This document shows positions 46,129 to 55,403 of a DNA stretch of 64,000 bases, piece by piece. This DNA comes from Geomonas agri (GTDB lineage Bacteria; Desulfobacterota; Desulfuromonadia; Geobacterales; Geobacteraceae): the NCBI RefSeq assembly GCF_020179605.1, contig NZ_JAINZO010000002.1:1674001-1738000 (forward strand). The letters run 5' to 3'. The notes under the pieces are model-generated. The model was not told the DNA's origin. It was given only the letters and a program-made list of their open reading frames with translations, and made no database searches. Position numbers and translations under genes: made by a program. Numbering within the stretch: position 1 is the stretch's first letter; every line of letters begins with the position of its first letter.

Positions 46129-48603
46129 ATGGAAGAGAAATACGTTCCCTCGGCAGTCGAGGGCAAATGGCAGCAGTTCTGGGCTACCCACAACAGCTTC
46201 AAGGCAACCGAAGACGCCAGCAGGAAGAAGTACTACCTCCTGGAGATGTTCCCCTATCCCTCCGGCAAGATCCACATGGGGCACGTCAGGAACTACTCCA
46301 TCGGTGACGTCATCGCCCGCTTCAAAAGGATGCAGGGCTACAACGTGCTGCACCCGATGGGTTGGGATGCCTTCGGCATGCCGGCTGAGAACGCCGCCAT
46401 CCAGAACAAGAGCCACCCCGCCAAGTGGACCTACGAGAACATTGCTTACATGCGCGGCCAGCTGAAGCGCCTGGGCCTTTCCTACGACTGGGAGCGCGAA
46501 CTCGCCACCTGCGACCTCGACTACTACAAGTGGGAGCAGAAGATCTTCCTGGAGATGTACAAGAAGGGGCTCGCTTACAAGAAGTCCTCCGCCGTGAACT
46601 GGTGCCCCAAGTGCGAGACCGTTCTCGCCAACGAGCAGGTCGAGGATGGCTGCTGCTGGCGCTGCGATTCCATGGTCCAGCAGAAAGAGCTCGAGCAGTG
46701 GTCCTTCCGCATCACCAACTACGCCCAGGAGCTCCTGGACGACACCTACAAGTTGACTGGCTGGCCCGAGCGCGTGCTGACCATGCAGCGCAACTGGATC
46801 GGCCGTTCGGTCGGCTGCGAGATCGACTTCCCGCTCGAGAACGGCCTGGGCAAGATCAGGGTCTTCACCACCCGTCAGGACACCGTCTTCGGCGCCACCT
46901 TCATGTCCCTGGCCGCCGAGCACCCGATGGCCCTTGACCTGGCCACCGCCGGGCAGCGCGCCGCGGTCGAGGCCTTCATCGACAAGGTGAAGAAAACCGA
47001 CCGCATCAAGCGCTCCTCCGAGGACCAGGAGAAAGAAGGGGTCTTCACCGGTTCCTACTGCATCAACCCGGTCACCAACGTGAAGATGCCGATCTTCCTG
47101 GCCAACTTCGTCCTCATGGACTACGGCACCGGCGCCGTCATGGCGGTTCCGACCCACGACCAGCGCGACTTCGAGTTCGCCCAGAAGTACGACCTGCCGC
47201 TCAAGGTGGTGATCCAGCCCGAAGGGGAGACCCTCGACCCCGCCACCATGACCGAGGCCTACACCGCCGAAGGGACCATGGTCAACTCCGGCCGCTTCGA
47301 CGGCATGGGCAACTCCGACGCCAAGGAAGCCATCGCGGACTTCCTCGAGAAGGAAGGGATCGGCAAGAAGACCGTCAACTTCCGCCTGCGCGACTGGGGC
47401 ATCTCCCGTCAGCGTTACTGGGGTAACCCTATCCCGGTGATCAACTGCGACCTGTGTGGCGTCGTGCCCGTTCCCGAAGCGGACCTGCCGGTCGTGCTCC
47501 CGATGGATGCCGAGTTCACCGGCGAGGGTGGCAACCCGCTGGCGCGCGTGGAAAGCTTCACCACCTGCACCTGCCCGCAGTGCGGCGAGGCCGCGCGCCG
47601 CGAGACCGACACCATGGACACCTTCGTGCAGTCCTCCTGGTACTTCCTGCGTTACTGCTCGCCCAAGTTCACCTCCGGCCCGCTGGACCGCGAACAGGTC
47701 GAGCACTGGATGCCGGTGGACCAGTACATCGGCGGCATCGAGCACGCCGTACTGCACCTGCTCTACGCCCGCTTCTTCACCAAGGTGCTCAGGGACCTCG
47801 GCTACTGCAACGTCGACGAGCCCTTCTCCAACCTCCTTACCCAGGGGATGGTCATCAAGGACGGCGCCAAGATGTCCAAATCCAAGGGGAACGTGGTCGA
47901 CCCCAACGCCCTCATCGAGCGCTACGGCGCCGATACCGCCCGTCTCTTCTCCCTGTTTGCCGCACCGCCGGAGAAGGACCTCGACTGGAGCGACCAGGGC
48001 GTGGACGGCAGCTACCGCTTCCTGAACCGCGTCTGGCGCCTGGTGTACGACGTGCTTCCCGCAGTTAAGGAAGCCGGCGCCGTGCAGCCGGACCAGCTCT
48101 CCGCGGAAGGCAAGAAACTGCGCCGCGCGGTGCACAAGACCATCAAGAAGGTCTCCGAGGACATCGAGGAGCGCTTCCACTTCAACACTGCCATCGCCGC
48201 GGTGATGGAACTGGTCAACGCCATCCAGGGTTTCACCGCCAAGGACGCGCCGGAAAACGTGGCCGTGGTGCGCGAGGCGGTGGAGTCGGTGGTGCGCCTG
48301 CTGGCTCCCTTCGTCCCGCACTTTGCCGAGGAACTGTGGGCCGAACTCGGCCACGAGGTGGCCCTGGAGCAGGCGGGCTGGCCTGGCTACGACGCCGACG
48401 CCGTGGTTGACGAGGAAGTCACCGTCGTCATCCAGGTGAACGGCAAGCTCAGAAGCAAACTGACCGTTGCCCCTGACGCCAAGGAGGACGATGTCCGCGC
48501 CGCCGCACTGGCAGACGACAAGATCCTCCCCTACCTGGAAGGCAAGACCGTCAAGAAGGTGGTCTACGTTCCGGGCAAGCTGGTCAGCATCGTCGTCGCC
48601 TAG
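46129..48603 (+). CDS. leuS: Leucyl-tRNA synthetase
   Basis: The 824-residue class I enzyme charges tRNA-Leu. It has the HIGH-like motif in [11 protein letters not shown] (about residues 43-53), an editing domain inserted in the middle (about 220-415), and the KMSKS loop AKMSKSKG (about 580). The C-terminal anticodon-binding and tail domains are complete, ending [14 protein letters not shown]. The ATG at 46129 begins [15 protein letters not shown], typical of the family. lptE and holA follow closely on the same strand, an order seen in many proteobacteria. Confidence 0.98.
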   Translation: MEEKYVPSAVEGKWQQFWATHNSFKATEDASRKKYYLLEMFPYPSGKIHMGHVRNYSIGDVIARFKRMQGYNVLHPMGWDAFGMPAENAAIQNKSHPAKWTYENIAYMRGQLKRLGLSYDWERELATCDLDYYKWEQKIFLEMYKKGLAYKKSSAVNWCPKCETVLANEQVEDGCCWRCDSMVQQKELEQWSFRITNYAQELLDDTYKLTGWPERVLTMQRNWIGRSVGCEIDFPLENGLGKIRVFTTRQDTVFGATFMSLAAEHPMALDLATAGQRAAVEAFIDKVKKTDRIKRSSEDQEKEGVFTGSYCINPVTNVKMPIFLANFVLMDYGTGAVMAVPTHDQRDFEFAQKYDLPLKVVIQPEGETLDPATMTEAYTAEGTMVNSGRFDGMGNSDAKEAIADFLEKEGIGKKTVNFRLRDWGISRQRYWGNPIPVINCDLCGVVPVPEADLPVVLPMDAEFTGEGGNPLARVESFTTCTCPQCGEAARRETDTMDTFVQSSWYFLRYCSPKFTSGPLDREQVEHWMPVDQYIGGIEHAVLHLLYARFFTKVLRDLGYCNVDEPFSNLLTQGMVIKDGAKMSKSKGNVVDPNALIERYGADTARLFSLFAAPPEKDLDWSDQGVDGSYRFLNRVWRLVYDVLPAVKEAGAVQPDQLSAEGKKLRRAVHKTIKKVSEDIEERFHFNTAIAAVMELVNAIQGFTAKDAPENVAVVREAVESVVRLLAPFVPHFAEELWAELGHEVALEQAGWPGYDADAVVDEEVTVVIQVNGKLRSKLTVAPDAKEDDVRAAALADDKILPYLEGKTVKKVVYVPGKLVSIVVA

Positions 48604-48622
48604 GCCAGTGAGGAAGCTTCCC

Positions 48623-49147
48623 ATGACAGCCACCAGGCTCTTCACAATGCTCGGCATGCTGGCCCTGCTCGCGGTCCTTTTCGGCAGCGGTTGCAGTTAC
48701 AGCCCGGTGATCCAGCATGGTCCACTGGCCGGCGCCAACGGCGTCAACGTGGTGCTCTTCGCCAACAAGAGCTACCGTGCCGGCGTCGAGGCGGTCCTGG
48801 CCCGGGAGATGATCGACGAGTTCAACTTCCGGACCGGCGGCAAGGTCCTCCCCGCGGACCGGGCCGACTATGAGCTATCCGGAGTGGTTCTCTCGTACAA
48901 CAATGTGCCGGTCTCCTATACTGCGACCGACGTCATCAGGGAGTACAACGCTATCCTTACCGTTCAGGCCACTTTGCGTGATCAGAAAGCGCACAAGGTA
49001 TTCTGGAAGGGGGATATCACCGAGCAGCAGGTCTACCCGGTCAACGCCAACATCGCCCTGCAGCAGGACGCTGAGGACGCCGCCATCGAGAAGATCAGCC
49101 GGCGCATCTCCGAACGGATCTGGCAAAAGCTCGGCGAGCGCTTCTAG
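48623..49147 (+). CDS. lptE: LPS-assembly lipoprotein LptE
   Basis: The 174-residue lipoprotein has a signal peptide ending FGSGC, with lipidated Cys24. The mature part is a small alpha/beta domain of the LptE (RlpB) family; features are NVVLFANKSYRAGVEAVLAR and YELSGVVLSYNNVPVSYT. LptE plugs the LptD barrel and helps place LPS in the outer membrane. GAGGAAG precedes the ATG by about 7 bases. Position between leuS and holA is the classic one and supports the call, since LptE sequences diverge fast. Confidence 0.88.
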   Translation: MTATRLFTMLGMLALLAVLFGSGCSYSPVIQHGPLAGANGVNVVLFANKSYRAGVEAVLAREMIDEFNFRTGGKVLPADRADYELSGVVLSYNNVPVSYTATDVIREYNAILTVQATLRDQKAHKVFWKGDITEQQVYPVNANIALQQDAEDAAIEKISRRISERIWQKLGERF

Positions 49148-49175
49148 GGACCGACGACAACTGCGAAGATCGACG

Positions 49176-49213
49176 CCGCCCATTCAGCATCAGGCTGGGT
49201 GGGCGGTTTTTTT
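49176..49213 (+). terminator. Hairpin between lptE and holA
   Basis: CCGCCCA and TGGGCGG form a stem with further inner pairing (CAGC/GCTG), followed by seven T residues. It lies 16 bases before the holA start, so it may attenuate rather than fully block transcription into holA. Confidence 0.78.
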
Positions 49214-49228
49214 GAGGTGAGGTTAGAG

Positions 49229-50218
49229 ATGAAACCGGAAGAGTTCAACAAGGCGGTGGAAAAGGGAGAGCTGGCGTCGCTGTACCTTCTGTACGGTGAG
49301 GAACCGTACCTCGTGGAGCGGGCCGTCAAGAAGTTGATGGATAGGGCAGTCGATCCCGGCTTTCGCGACTTCAACCTGGACATCTTCTACGGCAACGAGT
49401 GCAAGGGTGAAGAGGTCTTCAGCGCGGCCCAGACGCTCCCCATGTTCGCCGACCGCCGCGTCGTGCTGGTGAAGAAGGGAGGGGACCTTTCCGCCCATGC
49501 CATGGAGGTGCTCCTTCCCTACCTGCAGGATCCTTCGCCCGGCACCTGTCTCATCCTGCAGGCCGAGAAGGTCGACGGCCGCAAGAAGTTCTACGCCGAT
49601 TTCAAGAAGCGTGGCGAAGCCGTCGAGTTCAAGCGTCCCTACGAGAACCAGCTCGGCCCCTACGTGCGCGACGAGGTGCGTGCCGCCGGCAAGAAGATCG
49701 AGCCTGCCGCGGCAGACTTGCTCGCCTACCTGGTGGGCAACAACCTGCAGGAGCTTGTTTCGCAGATCGAGAAGCTGTGCATCTACTGTGGCAAGAAGGA
49801 GACTGTGGCGGTTGCCGACGTGAAGGCCATTGTTTCCGATACCAAGGTGGAAAGCGTGTTCGAGTTCACCGATGCCCTGGGCAGCAAGGATCTCCCCCGC
49901 GCCCTGAAGATGCTGACCGCGCTCTTGCAGGACGGCGAGGTTCCGCTGCGCATGCTGGGGGCCGTGGCACGGCACTTTCGCCAGCTTTGGCAGGTGCGCG
50001 ACCTCTTGGACAGGAAGGTGCCTCAGTCCGAGCTCGCCAAGGCGTCCGGCATCAACCCGTACTTCCTGGGCAAGGTGACGGCGCAGGCGCGCAACTACAC
50101 GGCAGTGGAGCTGCAGCGGATTTTCGAGCGGATGTTGGAGCTGGATCTCGCCTTCAAGTCAGGCGGATTAGAAGAGCCGCTCTTCGAGCGTTTCGTGATG
50201 GAGGCGTGCCGGCGCTAG
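49229..50218 (+). CDS. holA: DNA polymerase III subunit delta
   Basis: The 329-residue protein is the clamp-loader subunit that opens the sliding clamp. It begins with the delta N-terminal domain (SLYLLYGEEPYLVERAVKKL), has the middle AAA-like region (DPSPGTCLILQAEKVDGRKK) and the C-terminal helical collar (FTDALGSKDLPRALKML, then GAVARHFRQLWQ). The ATG at 49229 is chosen over a GTG at 49199, since a GAGGTGAGGTTAGAG purine stretch lies just before it. It is in the leuS-lptE-holA group. Confidence 0.95.
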   Translation: MKPEEFNKAVEKGELASLYLLYGEEPYLVERAVKKLMDRAVDPGFRDFNLDIFYGNECKGEEVFSAAQTLPMFADRRVVLVKKGGDLSAHAMEVLLPYLQDPSPGTCLILQAEKVDGRKKFYADFKKRGEAVEFKRPYENQLGPYVRDEVRAAGKKIEPAAADLLAYLVGNNLQELVSQIEKLCIYCGKKETVAVADVKAIVSDTKVESVFEFTDALGSKDLPRALKMLTALLQDGEVPLRMLGAVARHFRQLWQVRDLLDRKVPQSELAKASGINPYFLGKVTAQARNYTAVELQRIFERMLELDLAFKSGGLEEPLFERFVMEACRR

Positions 50219-50223
50219 GCCGA

Positions 50224-50264
50224 TCCGGTTCCCTCCCCCGGAGGGTGAGGGTTAGGGAGGGGAA
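50224..50264. repeat. CCCTCCCCCGGAGGG palindrome
   Basis: A further C/G palindrome with flank GAGGGTTAGGGAGGGG right after holA, of the same kind as at 2.67 and 45.89 kb. Confidence 0.6.
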
Positions 50265-50276
50265 AGTACAAACTAG

Positions 50277-50309
50277 AAAAGGGAATCCCCAGGTGGGAAT
50301 TCCCTTTTT
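50277..50309. terminator. Bidirectional terminator between holA and rpsT
   Basis: AAAAGGGAATCCCC pairs with GGGAATTCCCTTTT, with T runs on both strands. It serves the convergent holA and rpsT genes. Confidence 0.88.
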
Positions 50310-50333
50310 GCTTTCATGTAATCCGCTGCCGGA

Positions 50334-50597
50334 CTAGGCCAGGGTGTTGACCAGTTTGGTGAGGCGGGAAACGTTCCTGGAAGCGTTGGAGGAGTGGATG
50401 ATCCCCTTGGTTGCAGCACCATCGATGACCGGGATAGCAGCAGCCAGAGCAGCCTTTGCAGCATCCTGATCCTTGGTGGCAACCGCTTCGCGAACGCGCT
50501 TGATGAAAGTGCGCAGGGTAGAACGCTCGTGCTTGTTGCGCTCAGTCCTCTTTGCGGTCTGCTTGATCCTCTTCATTGCCGATTTATGATTTGCCAA
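50334..50597 (-). CDS. rpsT: 30S ribosomal protein S20
   Basis: The 87-residue basic helical protein binds 16S rRNA. It begins [20 protein letters not shown] and ends [11 protein letters not shown], as in the family. The start codon is TTG at 50597, preceded by CCGGAGGTGCAG. No in-frame ATG is nearby at the right place. E. coli rpsT also starts with UUG, which is tied to its low-level translation and autocontrol, so the rare start appears conserved. Confidence 0.97.
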   Translation of the reverse strand: MANHKSAMKRIKQTAKRTERNKHERSTLRTFIKRVREAVATKDQDAAKAALAAAIPVIDGAATKGIIHSSNASRNVSRLTKLVNTLA

Positions 50598-50927
50598 ACT
50601 GCACCTCCGGGTATTTGAAAAATGTAGCTTTAGGTTTTTGGAAAGAGGAATTATATAACACCCGGGCGGCGCAGAGTCAAGCACAAATCCGCCCGTAGCC
50701 GAAAATACTTCCCGCCACGCGAACAGGCGACCTTACCATTGTTTGGCAGGTAAAGCCAGGGAAAAATCATCCGTTCAAGCACCTGTCCCTGCAGTCCACC
50801 AACCCCACTGCCCTAGCCCCATTCCTCCCATTCCCGCTTGCACCGCACCGCCATCTTGACATTCTAGTATTTGAATATTATGCTGCCTTACCATCAGGGC
50901 GTCGCCCTGCAGATCCGGAGGCAAACC
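50598..50927. other. Intergenic region between divergent rpsT and methyltransferase
   Basis: About 330 bases with no supported gene or RNA. The 50 bases next to rpsT are AT-rich and should include its leader and promoter. Nothing else stands out. Confidence 0.5.
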
Positions 50928-51557
50928 ATGCACTCAGAGAACAAACGTGATTTCGACGCCGTAGCCGACCAATGGGACCAGGAACCGCGCCGTTTGAAGC
51001 TGGCGCAGGATGTCGTAGCCGCCATGCGCGATTCCCTCCCCTTGAACCCCGGTATGGATGCTCTTGACTACGGTTGCGGCAGCGGCCTGGTTACCCTCGG
51101 CCTGCATCCCTTCGTCGGCCACATCACCGGTGCCGACAGCTCAAAGGGGATGCTGGAGGTTCTCAACAAGAAGATCCAGGCTCAAGCCGTCCACAACGTC
51201 ACCACGCTGCCGCTCGACCTCGAGCACCAGCAGCTGGAGGGGAGCTTCGACCTCATTGTGAGCAGCATGACCCTGCACCATGTCCAGGACGTCACAGCCC
51301 TCGTCGCCACCCTGTCCAATGCCCTGAAGCCCGGCGGCTGGCTCGCACTGGCCGACCTCGAAACCGAAGACGGCCGTTTCCACGATGACCCCACCGGCGT
51401 TCTGCACCACGGGTTCTCTCGCGAATTCCTCACCGGGGAGTTTGCCAGAAACGGCCTTACCGATGTCGCCGTCGTGACAGCTGCCTCCATCGAAAAAAAG
51501 GGCCCTGACGGCAATCCCCGCCGCTATCCCGTCCTCCTCTGCGTCGGCCGCAAGTAA
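50928..51557 (+). CDS. Class I SAM-dependent methyltransferase
   Basis: The 209-residue enzyme has SAM motif I in LDYGCGSGLVTL (about residues 47-58), an acidic residue in TGADSSKGML, and motif-III-like LKPGGWLALADLE. It belongs to the UbiE/COQ5-like Methyltransf_11 group. The substrate is not predictable. GGAGG precedes the ATG at 50928. It is probably monocistronic, with repeats and a terminator behind it. Confidence 0.9.
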   Translation: MHSENKRDFDAVADQWDQEPRRLKLAQDVVAAMRDSLPLNPGMDALDYGCGSGLVTLGLHPFVGHITGADSSKGMLEVLNKKIQAQAVHNVTTLPLDLEHQQLEGSFDLIVSSMTLHHVQDVTALVATLSNALKPGGWLALADLETEDGRFHDDPTGVLHHGFSREFLTGEFARNGLTDVAVVTAASIEKKGPDGNPRRYPVLLCVGRK

Positions 51558-51589
51558 TCCGAAATATTCCCCACGCAGCACGTCCCTCC

Positions 51590-51640
51590 AACCCTTGTTC
51601 CCCCTTTGCAAAAGGGGGAACAAGGGGGATTTGGTTCTGT
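51590..51640. repeat. CCTTGTTCCCCCTTT palindromic repeat
   Basis: CCTTGTTCCCCCTTTGC pairs with a matching AAAGGGGGAACAAGG arm, followed by GGGGGATTT. Such GTTCCCCCTTTG elements are widespread in bacterial intergenic regions. It lies downstream of the methyltransferase gene. Confidence 0.75.
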
Positions 51641-51671
51641 AGAGAAAGGCCGTGTTACGGTAATACCCATA

Positions 51672-51705
51672 AAAAAAGCCCCCCTCAAAAGAGGGGGGCT
51701 TTTCT
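51672..51705. terminator. Bidirectional terminator
   Basis: AAAAGCCCCCCTC and GAGGGGGGCTTTT form a perfect stem with a four-base loop between the convergent methyltransferase and cytochrome genes. Confidence 0.9.
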
Positions 51706-51737
51706 GTATCAGCATGCTACAGCAGCAGCTGTGGCTA

Positions 51738-53129
51738 CTACCAGTCTTCCTTTTGCTTCTGTGCCAGCTTCTCCATGAAAAGCTCCGGCGAGGTCAGCTT
51801 CAGGATCTCCTTGTCGGTGTACCCCAGGTCCTTGAAGTTGAGCACGCCGTTAGGTGCGTGGCAGTTGGCGCAGTAGAGCGCCTTGGTCTTGGTGACCAGG
51901 TGGTTGCTGCCGAAATAGATGGTCTGCCACCCCGGTACCGCTTCCTTCGCGATCTTCTCGGGGTTCTTCAGGCCCAGTGTCTTGGCTGCCGAGAGAACGC
52001 CGGCGCGGGTGTCGCCATCGGACATCGGCTGGGCGAAATCCATGGAGAGGAGCTCGCCGGTCTGCTTATTGTAGTAGGCCTTGCCCTGGAAGATCTTAAA
52101 CGGCGTGATCTTGCTCTTGCCGTCCTTCTTGCTCCCCTTGGGCCCGATGAAGTGCGGCGTGTTCTTCACGGTGCCGTTGTACCAGGCGTACACCGGCGTG
52201 GTCTCGTTCGCTTCCTTCTTCAGCGTGGTCGGCTCGTAGAACTTGTCCGGCGTCTGCTCCCAGACGGTGAAGTCCTTGGCGAATGCGCCGCCGGTGCGGG
52301 TGATGTGGCAGGTCTGGCAGGCGATCTTGGCGCAGTGACGGTTCAGGTCGGCATCCTTGTGCGGCTTCACACCGTGGCAGGAGGTGTCGGCACAGGAGAC
52401 GAAGACGCCGTCGTTGGCCCAGTTGTTGGGATCATGCCCGCTCGGCATCTTGTGGTTCTTTGCCTTGTGACAGTCGACGCAGACCATGCCCTTGGCGGCG
52501 TGGGCATCGGTGTCTTTGGTGAAGGTGAAGCCGCGTTTGACGATCACGCCGCCGCCGGCCGCTTCGTGACAGACCATGCAGTTCTTGACCGTCGGCTTGC
52601 CGATGGCGAGCGCGGCCTTCACGCTGCGGTCCTGCCCCATCACGACCTCACCCTTCTCGTTCTTGAACGGTTTTCTCTGGCGGAAGTCGTAGTCGGTGGA
52701 GTGGCAGACCAGGCAGTCGACAGCCGCCTCGGCCGCGGCGCCGGTGCTGCCGACGTCGGAGAGGTGGTTGCCAGGGTGGCAGGTGTTGCAACCGGAGAAC
52801 TTGCTCTTCCCGGTCACCGGGCTCTTGGGGATCTCCTTAAGGTTGTTGACGATATCGTTGCCGTTGCACATGACGTAGATGCGGTTCTTCATCCCGTACT
52901 CTTCCTTGGGATTGAGCCCCTCCACGTTGGTTACCTTGGAGGCGTGCTTCCAGTGCACGGTGTCCAGGAAGCCCTTGGCGCTGCCAGGGTGGCACTCCTC
53001 GCAGGTTTCCGGCCCCTTATAGCCGCTTTTCTCGATCGACTCCTTGCCGGGATGTACGCCTGCCGCCCAGGCCGTGGTAGCTGCCAAGGCGAGACCGAGC
53101 ACTGCCGCTGTCATGGTTTTCTTGCTCAT
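51738..53129 (-). CDS. Exported multiheme cytochrome c, octaheme type with one CX4CH
   Basis: The 463-residue precursor has a signal peptide (MTAAVLGLALAATTAWA, cut near residue 23). It holds seven CxxCH motifs (CEECH 43, CNTCH 114, CLVCH 139, CMVCH 184, CVDCH 217, CQTCH 271, CANCH 420) and one CADTSCH at 246 that fits a CX4CH heme site. Motif order and spacing match the neighbouring 485-residue cytochrome, whose same site is CEQCH. Both resemble the octaheme tetrathionate-reductase family. It probably carries electrons in the periplasm or reduces a sulfur or nitrogen compound. The ATG at 53129 follows GGAGGGGTTCG. Confidence 0.9.
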   Translation of the reverse strand: MSKKTMTAAVLGLALAATTAWAAGVHPGKESIEKSGYKGPETCEECHPGSAKGFLDTVHWKHASKVTNVEGLNPKEEYGMKNRIYVMCNGNDIVNNLKEIPKSPVTGKSKFSGCNTCHPGNHLSDVGSTGAAAEAAVDCLVCHSTDYDFRQRKPFKNEKGEVVMGQDRSVKAALAIGKPTVKNCMVCHEAAGGGVIVKRGFTFTKDTDAHAAKGMVCVDCHKAKNHKMPSGHDPNNWANDGVFVSCADTSCHGVKPHKDADLNRHCAKIACQTCHITRTGGAFAKDFTVWEQTPDKFYEPTTLKKEANETTPVYAWYNGTVKNTPHFIGPKGSKKDGKSKITPFKIFQGKAYYNKQTGELLSMDFAQPMSDGDTRAGVLSAAKTLGLKNPEKIAKEAVPGWQTIYFGSNHLVTKTKALYCANCHAPNGVLNFKDLGYTDKEILKLTSPELFMEKLAQKQKEDW

Positions 53130-53350
53130 CGAACCCCTCCTGTTGTCTTTGTTAGCTGTTCTCTTGCTCATTGATCGTTATCGGCAACCAGAGAGAATAG
53201 TTTAGTGGAATGCCGATGTATGTCGAGGGTGGTGCTGAATGAATTTTACGGTCGAAGCTGTGTCAATCGGTGTGCTGCCGATGACGGTGCCTGCACGGAA
53301 ATGCTGCGGCTGATAGTGCAGCATCACTCCCGCTTGCACTGGCAACGGAA

Positions 53351-53378
53351 AAAGGGGCGGAATATGCTCCGCCCCTTT
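53351..53378 (-). terminator. Intrinsic terminator of the upstream cytochrome gene
   Basis: AAAGGGGCGGA and TCCGCCCCTTT form a perfect stem, followed on the minus strand by TTTTTCC. It is placed just after the stop of the 485-residue cytochrome gene and separates it from the second cytochrome gene. Confidence 0.87.
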
Positions 53379-53393
53379 CTTGGTCACATCATG

Positions 53394-54851
53394 CTACTTC
53401 TTGGCCACCTTCTGCGCTTTCTTGGCAAACCTGCCGCCCTTCTGCATGGGGTCGCCCTTGTAGCCGAGCGCTTTCCAGTCCAGACGGTTGCCGCCCATGT
53501 GGCACTCGCCGCACTGCAGCGCCTCTTCCTTGGGAGCCACTTCGTGCTGGGCGGCAATGTAGGCCACGGTATTCACGAACTGGTACTTGCCGCTGTAGGG
53601 GAGGCCGGTTCCTTCGGCGCCCAGGCGGCACGCCTTATCCCAGTCGTAGTCAACCCACAGAGATTTGTACTGCTGGAAGATGATCAGGTTCTTGAACTTG
53701 GCGTCCATGGGCTGGTCGCCCTTGTAAAGCTTGTAGGGGTAAATCTTGGATTTCTGGTCCTTGATGGCGCCGACCGGGCGCATCATCACCACCGGCTTGG
53801 TGGGATCCTTCACCTTGTCGCCCACCATATAGCGCTCGACCATGCCGTTGTTCCAGGCGTAGACCGGCTTCACGTTCATGCCCCAGACGAAGGTCCCCTT
53901 GTGCTTGGCGTAGGTCTCCTTGTCGAACTGCTCCTCGGCGGTGATGTTCTTGCCCACATCGGACCACTTCCACGCCATCTTGGTGGCCTGGCCCTTGGCG
54001 AAGAAGGGGATGTGGCAGGTCTGGCAGGCGACGGTGGCGAGGTGCCGGTTGATGAGTGCGCCGTTTTTGGCCTTCTGGTGCGGAGCCTTGGCGCCGGAGT
54101 GGCACTGCTCGCAGTTAACGCGGGTGTCGTAGTGGGCCATCATGCTCGACGCGCCGCCGATCTTGTGGTTCTTGGTCACGTGGCAGCTCTGGCAGCTCAT
54201 GTCCTGTCCGCCGCTCTCCTTGCTCCCCATGTGCACGTCCTGGGACTTCTTGGTCTTCTCCAGGGTGGAATCGAGGCCCGCGTTCTTGACGGCATCACCG
54301 CCGCCGCCGAAGAAGTGGCAGGCGCCGCAGTTCTTACGGGTGGGAAGGCCCACGCTCTGGGCGGCGACGTTCAGGTCCATGGCCTTCTTGTCGATGCTCT
54401 TCTTGTCGATATCGCAGCCCACCGTGGCCCTGGTGTAGTTTCCTTTCTGGGCATGGCAGATGAGGCAGTCGACCTTGCCCTTGTCGGTGAAGTCGAAGTC
54501 GGTACGGGTCCAGCCATAGCCGGCGTGGCATTTGCCGCAGGATTCGTGCACCACCCCGTCCTTGCCCCCCTGGATCGAGGTGCAGAACGAGTTGATCATG
54601 TTGGACTTGCCGTATTTCTTGGTGCTCTTCTCCATCCCCTTGACCATGTTGGGCGTGCCCGCCCAGGTCCAGTGCGTGGTCTTCATGAAATCAGCCGCCT
54701 GCTGCTCGTGACACTCGAGACAGACCTTGGTCACCTCGATGCCGCTCTTGAACGGCCCCTTGACGAACTCGGCGTGGTCCACCGCCGCCATCCCCTGCGC
54801 GGCGAACACCAAAAGCGCCACTCCCGCCAAAAATCCCAGCATACCTCTCAT
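53394..54851 (-). CDS. Octaheme c-type cytochrome (tetrathionate reductase-like family)
   Basis: The 485-residue precursor has a signal peptide ending near AAQGMAA (residue 23). It has eight CxxCH motifs: CLECH 44, CGKCH 105, CLICH 129, CGACH 175, CQSCH 220, CEQCH 247, CQTCH 276 and CGECH near 455. The start VTKVCLECHEQQAADFMKTT with HWTW matches octaheme tetrathionate reductase-type proteins (OTR). In relatives one heme is Lys-coordinated and is the active site. The physiological substrate in Geobacteraceae is unproven. It is encoded 5' of the second, related cytochrome and 3' of a small exported protein and a porin. Confidence 0.9.
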   Translation of the reverse strand: MRGMLGFLAGVALLVFAAQGMAAVDHAEFVKGPFKSGIEVTKVCLECHEQQAADFMKTTHWTWAGTPNMVKGMEKSTKKYGKSNMINSFCTSIQGGKDGVVHESCGKCHAGYGWTRTDFDFTDKGKVDCLICHAQKGNYTRATVGCDIDKKSIDKKAMDLNVAAQSVGLPTRKNCGACHFFGGGGDAVKNAGLDSTLEKTKKSQDVHMGSKESGGQDMSCQSCHVTKNHKIGGASSMMAHYDTRVNCEQCHSGAKAPHQKAKNGALINRHLATVACQTCHIPFFAKGQATKMAWKWSDVGKNITAEEQFDKETYAKHKGTFVWGMNVKPVYAWNNGMVERYMVGDKVKDPTKPVVMMRPVGAIKDQKSKIYPYKLYKGDQPMDAKFKNLIIFQQYKSLWVDYDWDKACRLGAEGTGLPYSGKYQFVNTVAYIAAQHEVAPKEEALQCGECHMGGNRLDWKALGYKGDPMQKGGRFAKKAQKVAKK

Positions 54852-54995
54852 TCAACAACCTCCCGTAGTAAATCAGCTTGCGCCGTCACAGCTATATAAA
54901 GTCCTTAATATATACCGAAAACAGCATGTTTTTGGGCAAAAAGAAGCGCTGCAATCGTGATAACTACAGCGCCACCTACGAGGAACCTTCCCGGC

Positions 54996-55325
54996 TTAAC
55001 AGCCGGCGGTCTTCCTGAACAGTTTGGAGACGTTCTTGCCGTCGATAACCTCGTACTTACAGCGGATCTCGTCGCCTTCCACGATCCTGTGGTCCTTGAA
55101 CTTGTCCAGGGTCAGGTCGTCTTCCACGGTGATCACCACGAGCTGCTCGGTCTTGTTGTCCTTCAAGGTGGCGGTGGCGGTTTTGGCATCCTTGCCGGCG
55201 ATGTCGATCTTGGTGATGACACCCACCATTTTGATCTCGTCACCTGCGCTGGCGACGCTGCCGAAGCAGAAGATGGTGAGCGCTGCGACTGCTACCAGGA
55301 CCATTACCGAAACTGCTTTTTTCAT
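54996..55325 (-). CDS. Small exported protein of the porin-cytochrome cluster
   Basis: The 109-residue precursor has a signal peptide (MKKAVSVMVLVAVAALTIF..., cut near residue 27). The mature part of about 80 residues has alternating beta-type sequence (IKMVGVITKIDIAGKDAKTA, then EQLVVITVEDDLTLDKFKDH), which suggests an OB-like barrel, and ends in Cys. I do not recognise a family with certainty. It lies between the porin and the octaheme gene on the same strand, so it may be periplasmic and work with them. GGAGAACGAAG precedes the ATG. Confidence 0.72.
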   Translation of the reverse strand: MKKAVSVMVLVAVAALTIFCFGSVASAGDEIKMVGVITKIDIAGKDAKTATATLKDNKTEQLVVITVEDDLTLDKFKDHRIVEGDEIRCKYEVIDGKNVSKLFRKTAGC

Positions 55326-55403
55326 CTTCGTTCTCCTTTTGGGGGTGGGGTGGGGGCGGTGGCGCCCCCCCCGGGTTCGCGGTTCCGCGGGGGGCGTACG
55401 GGG

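Noticed and set aside
46126..48657. An 843-codon open frame antisense to leuS
   Set aside because: It mirrors a well-conserved synthetase; GC-rich codon use opens the opposite frame. No RBS, signal or known motif supports it.
51606..54899. Long open frames antisense to the two multiheme cytochromes
   Set aside because: The minus frames have signal peptides and 15 CxxCH motifs; the plus frames are Leu/Val/His-rich without motifs.
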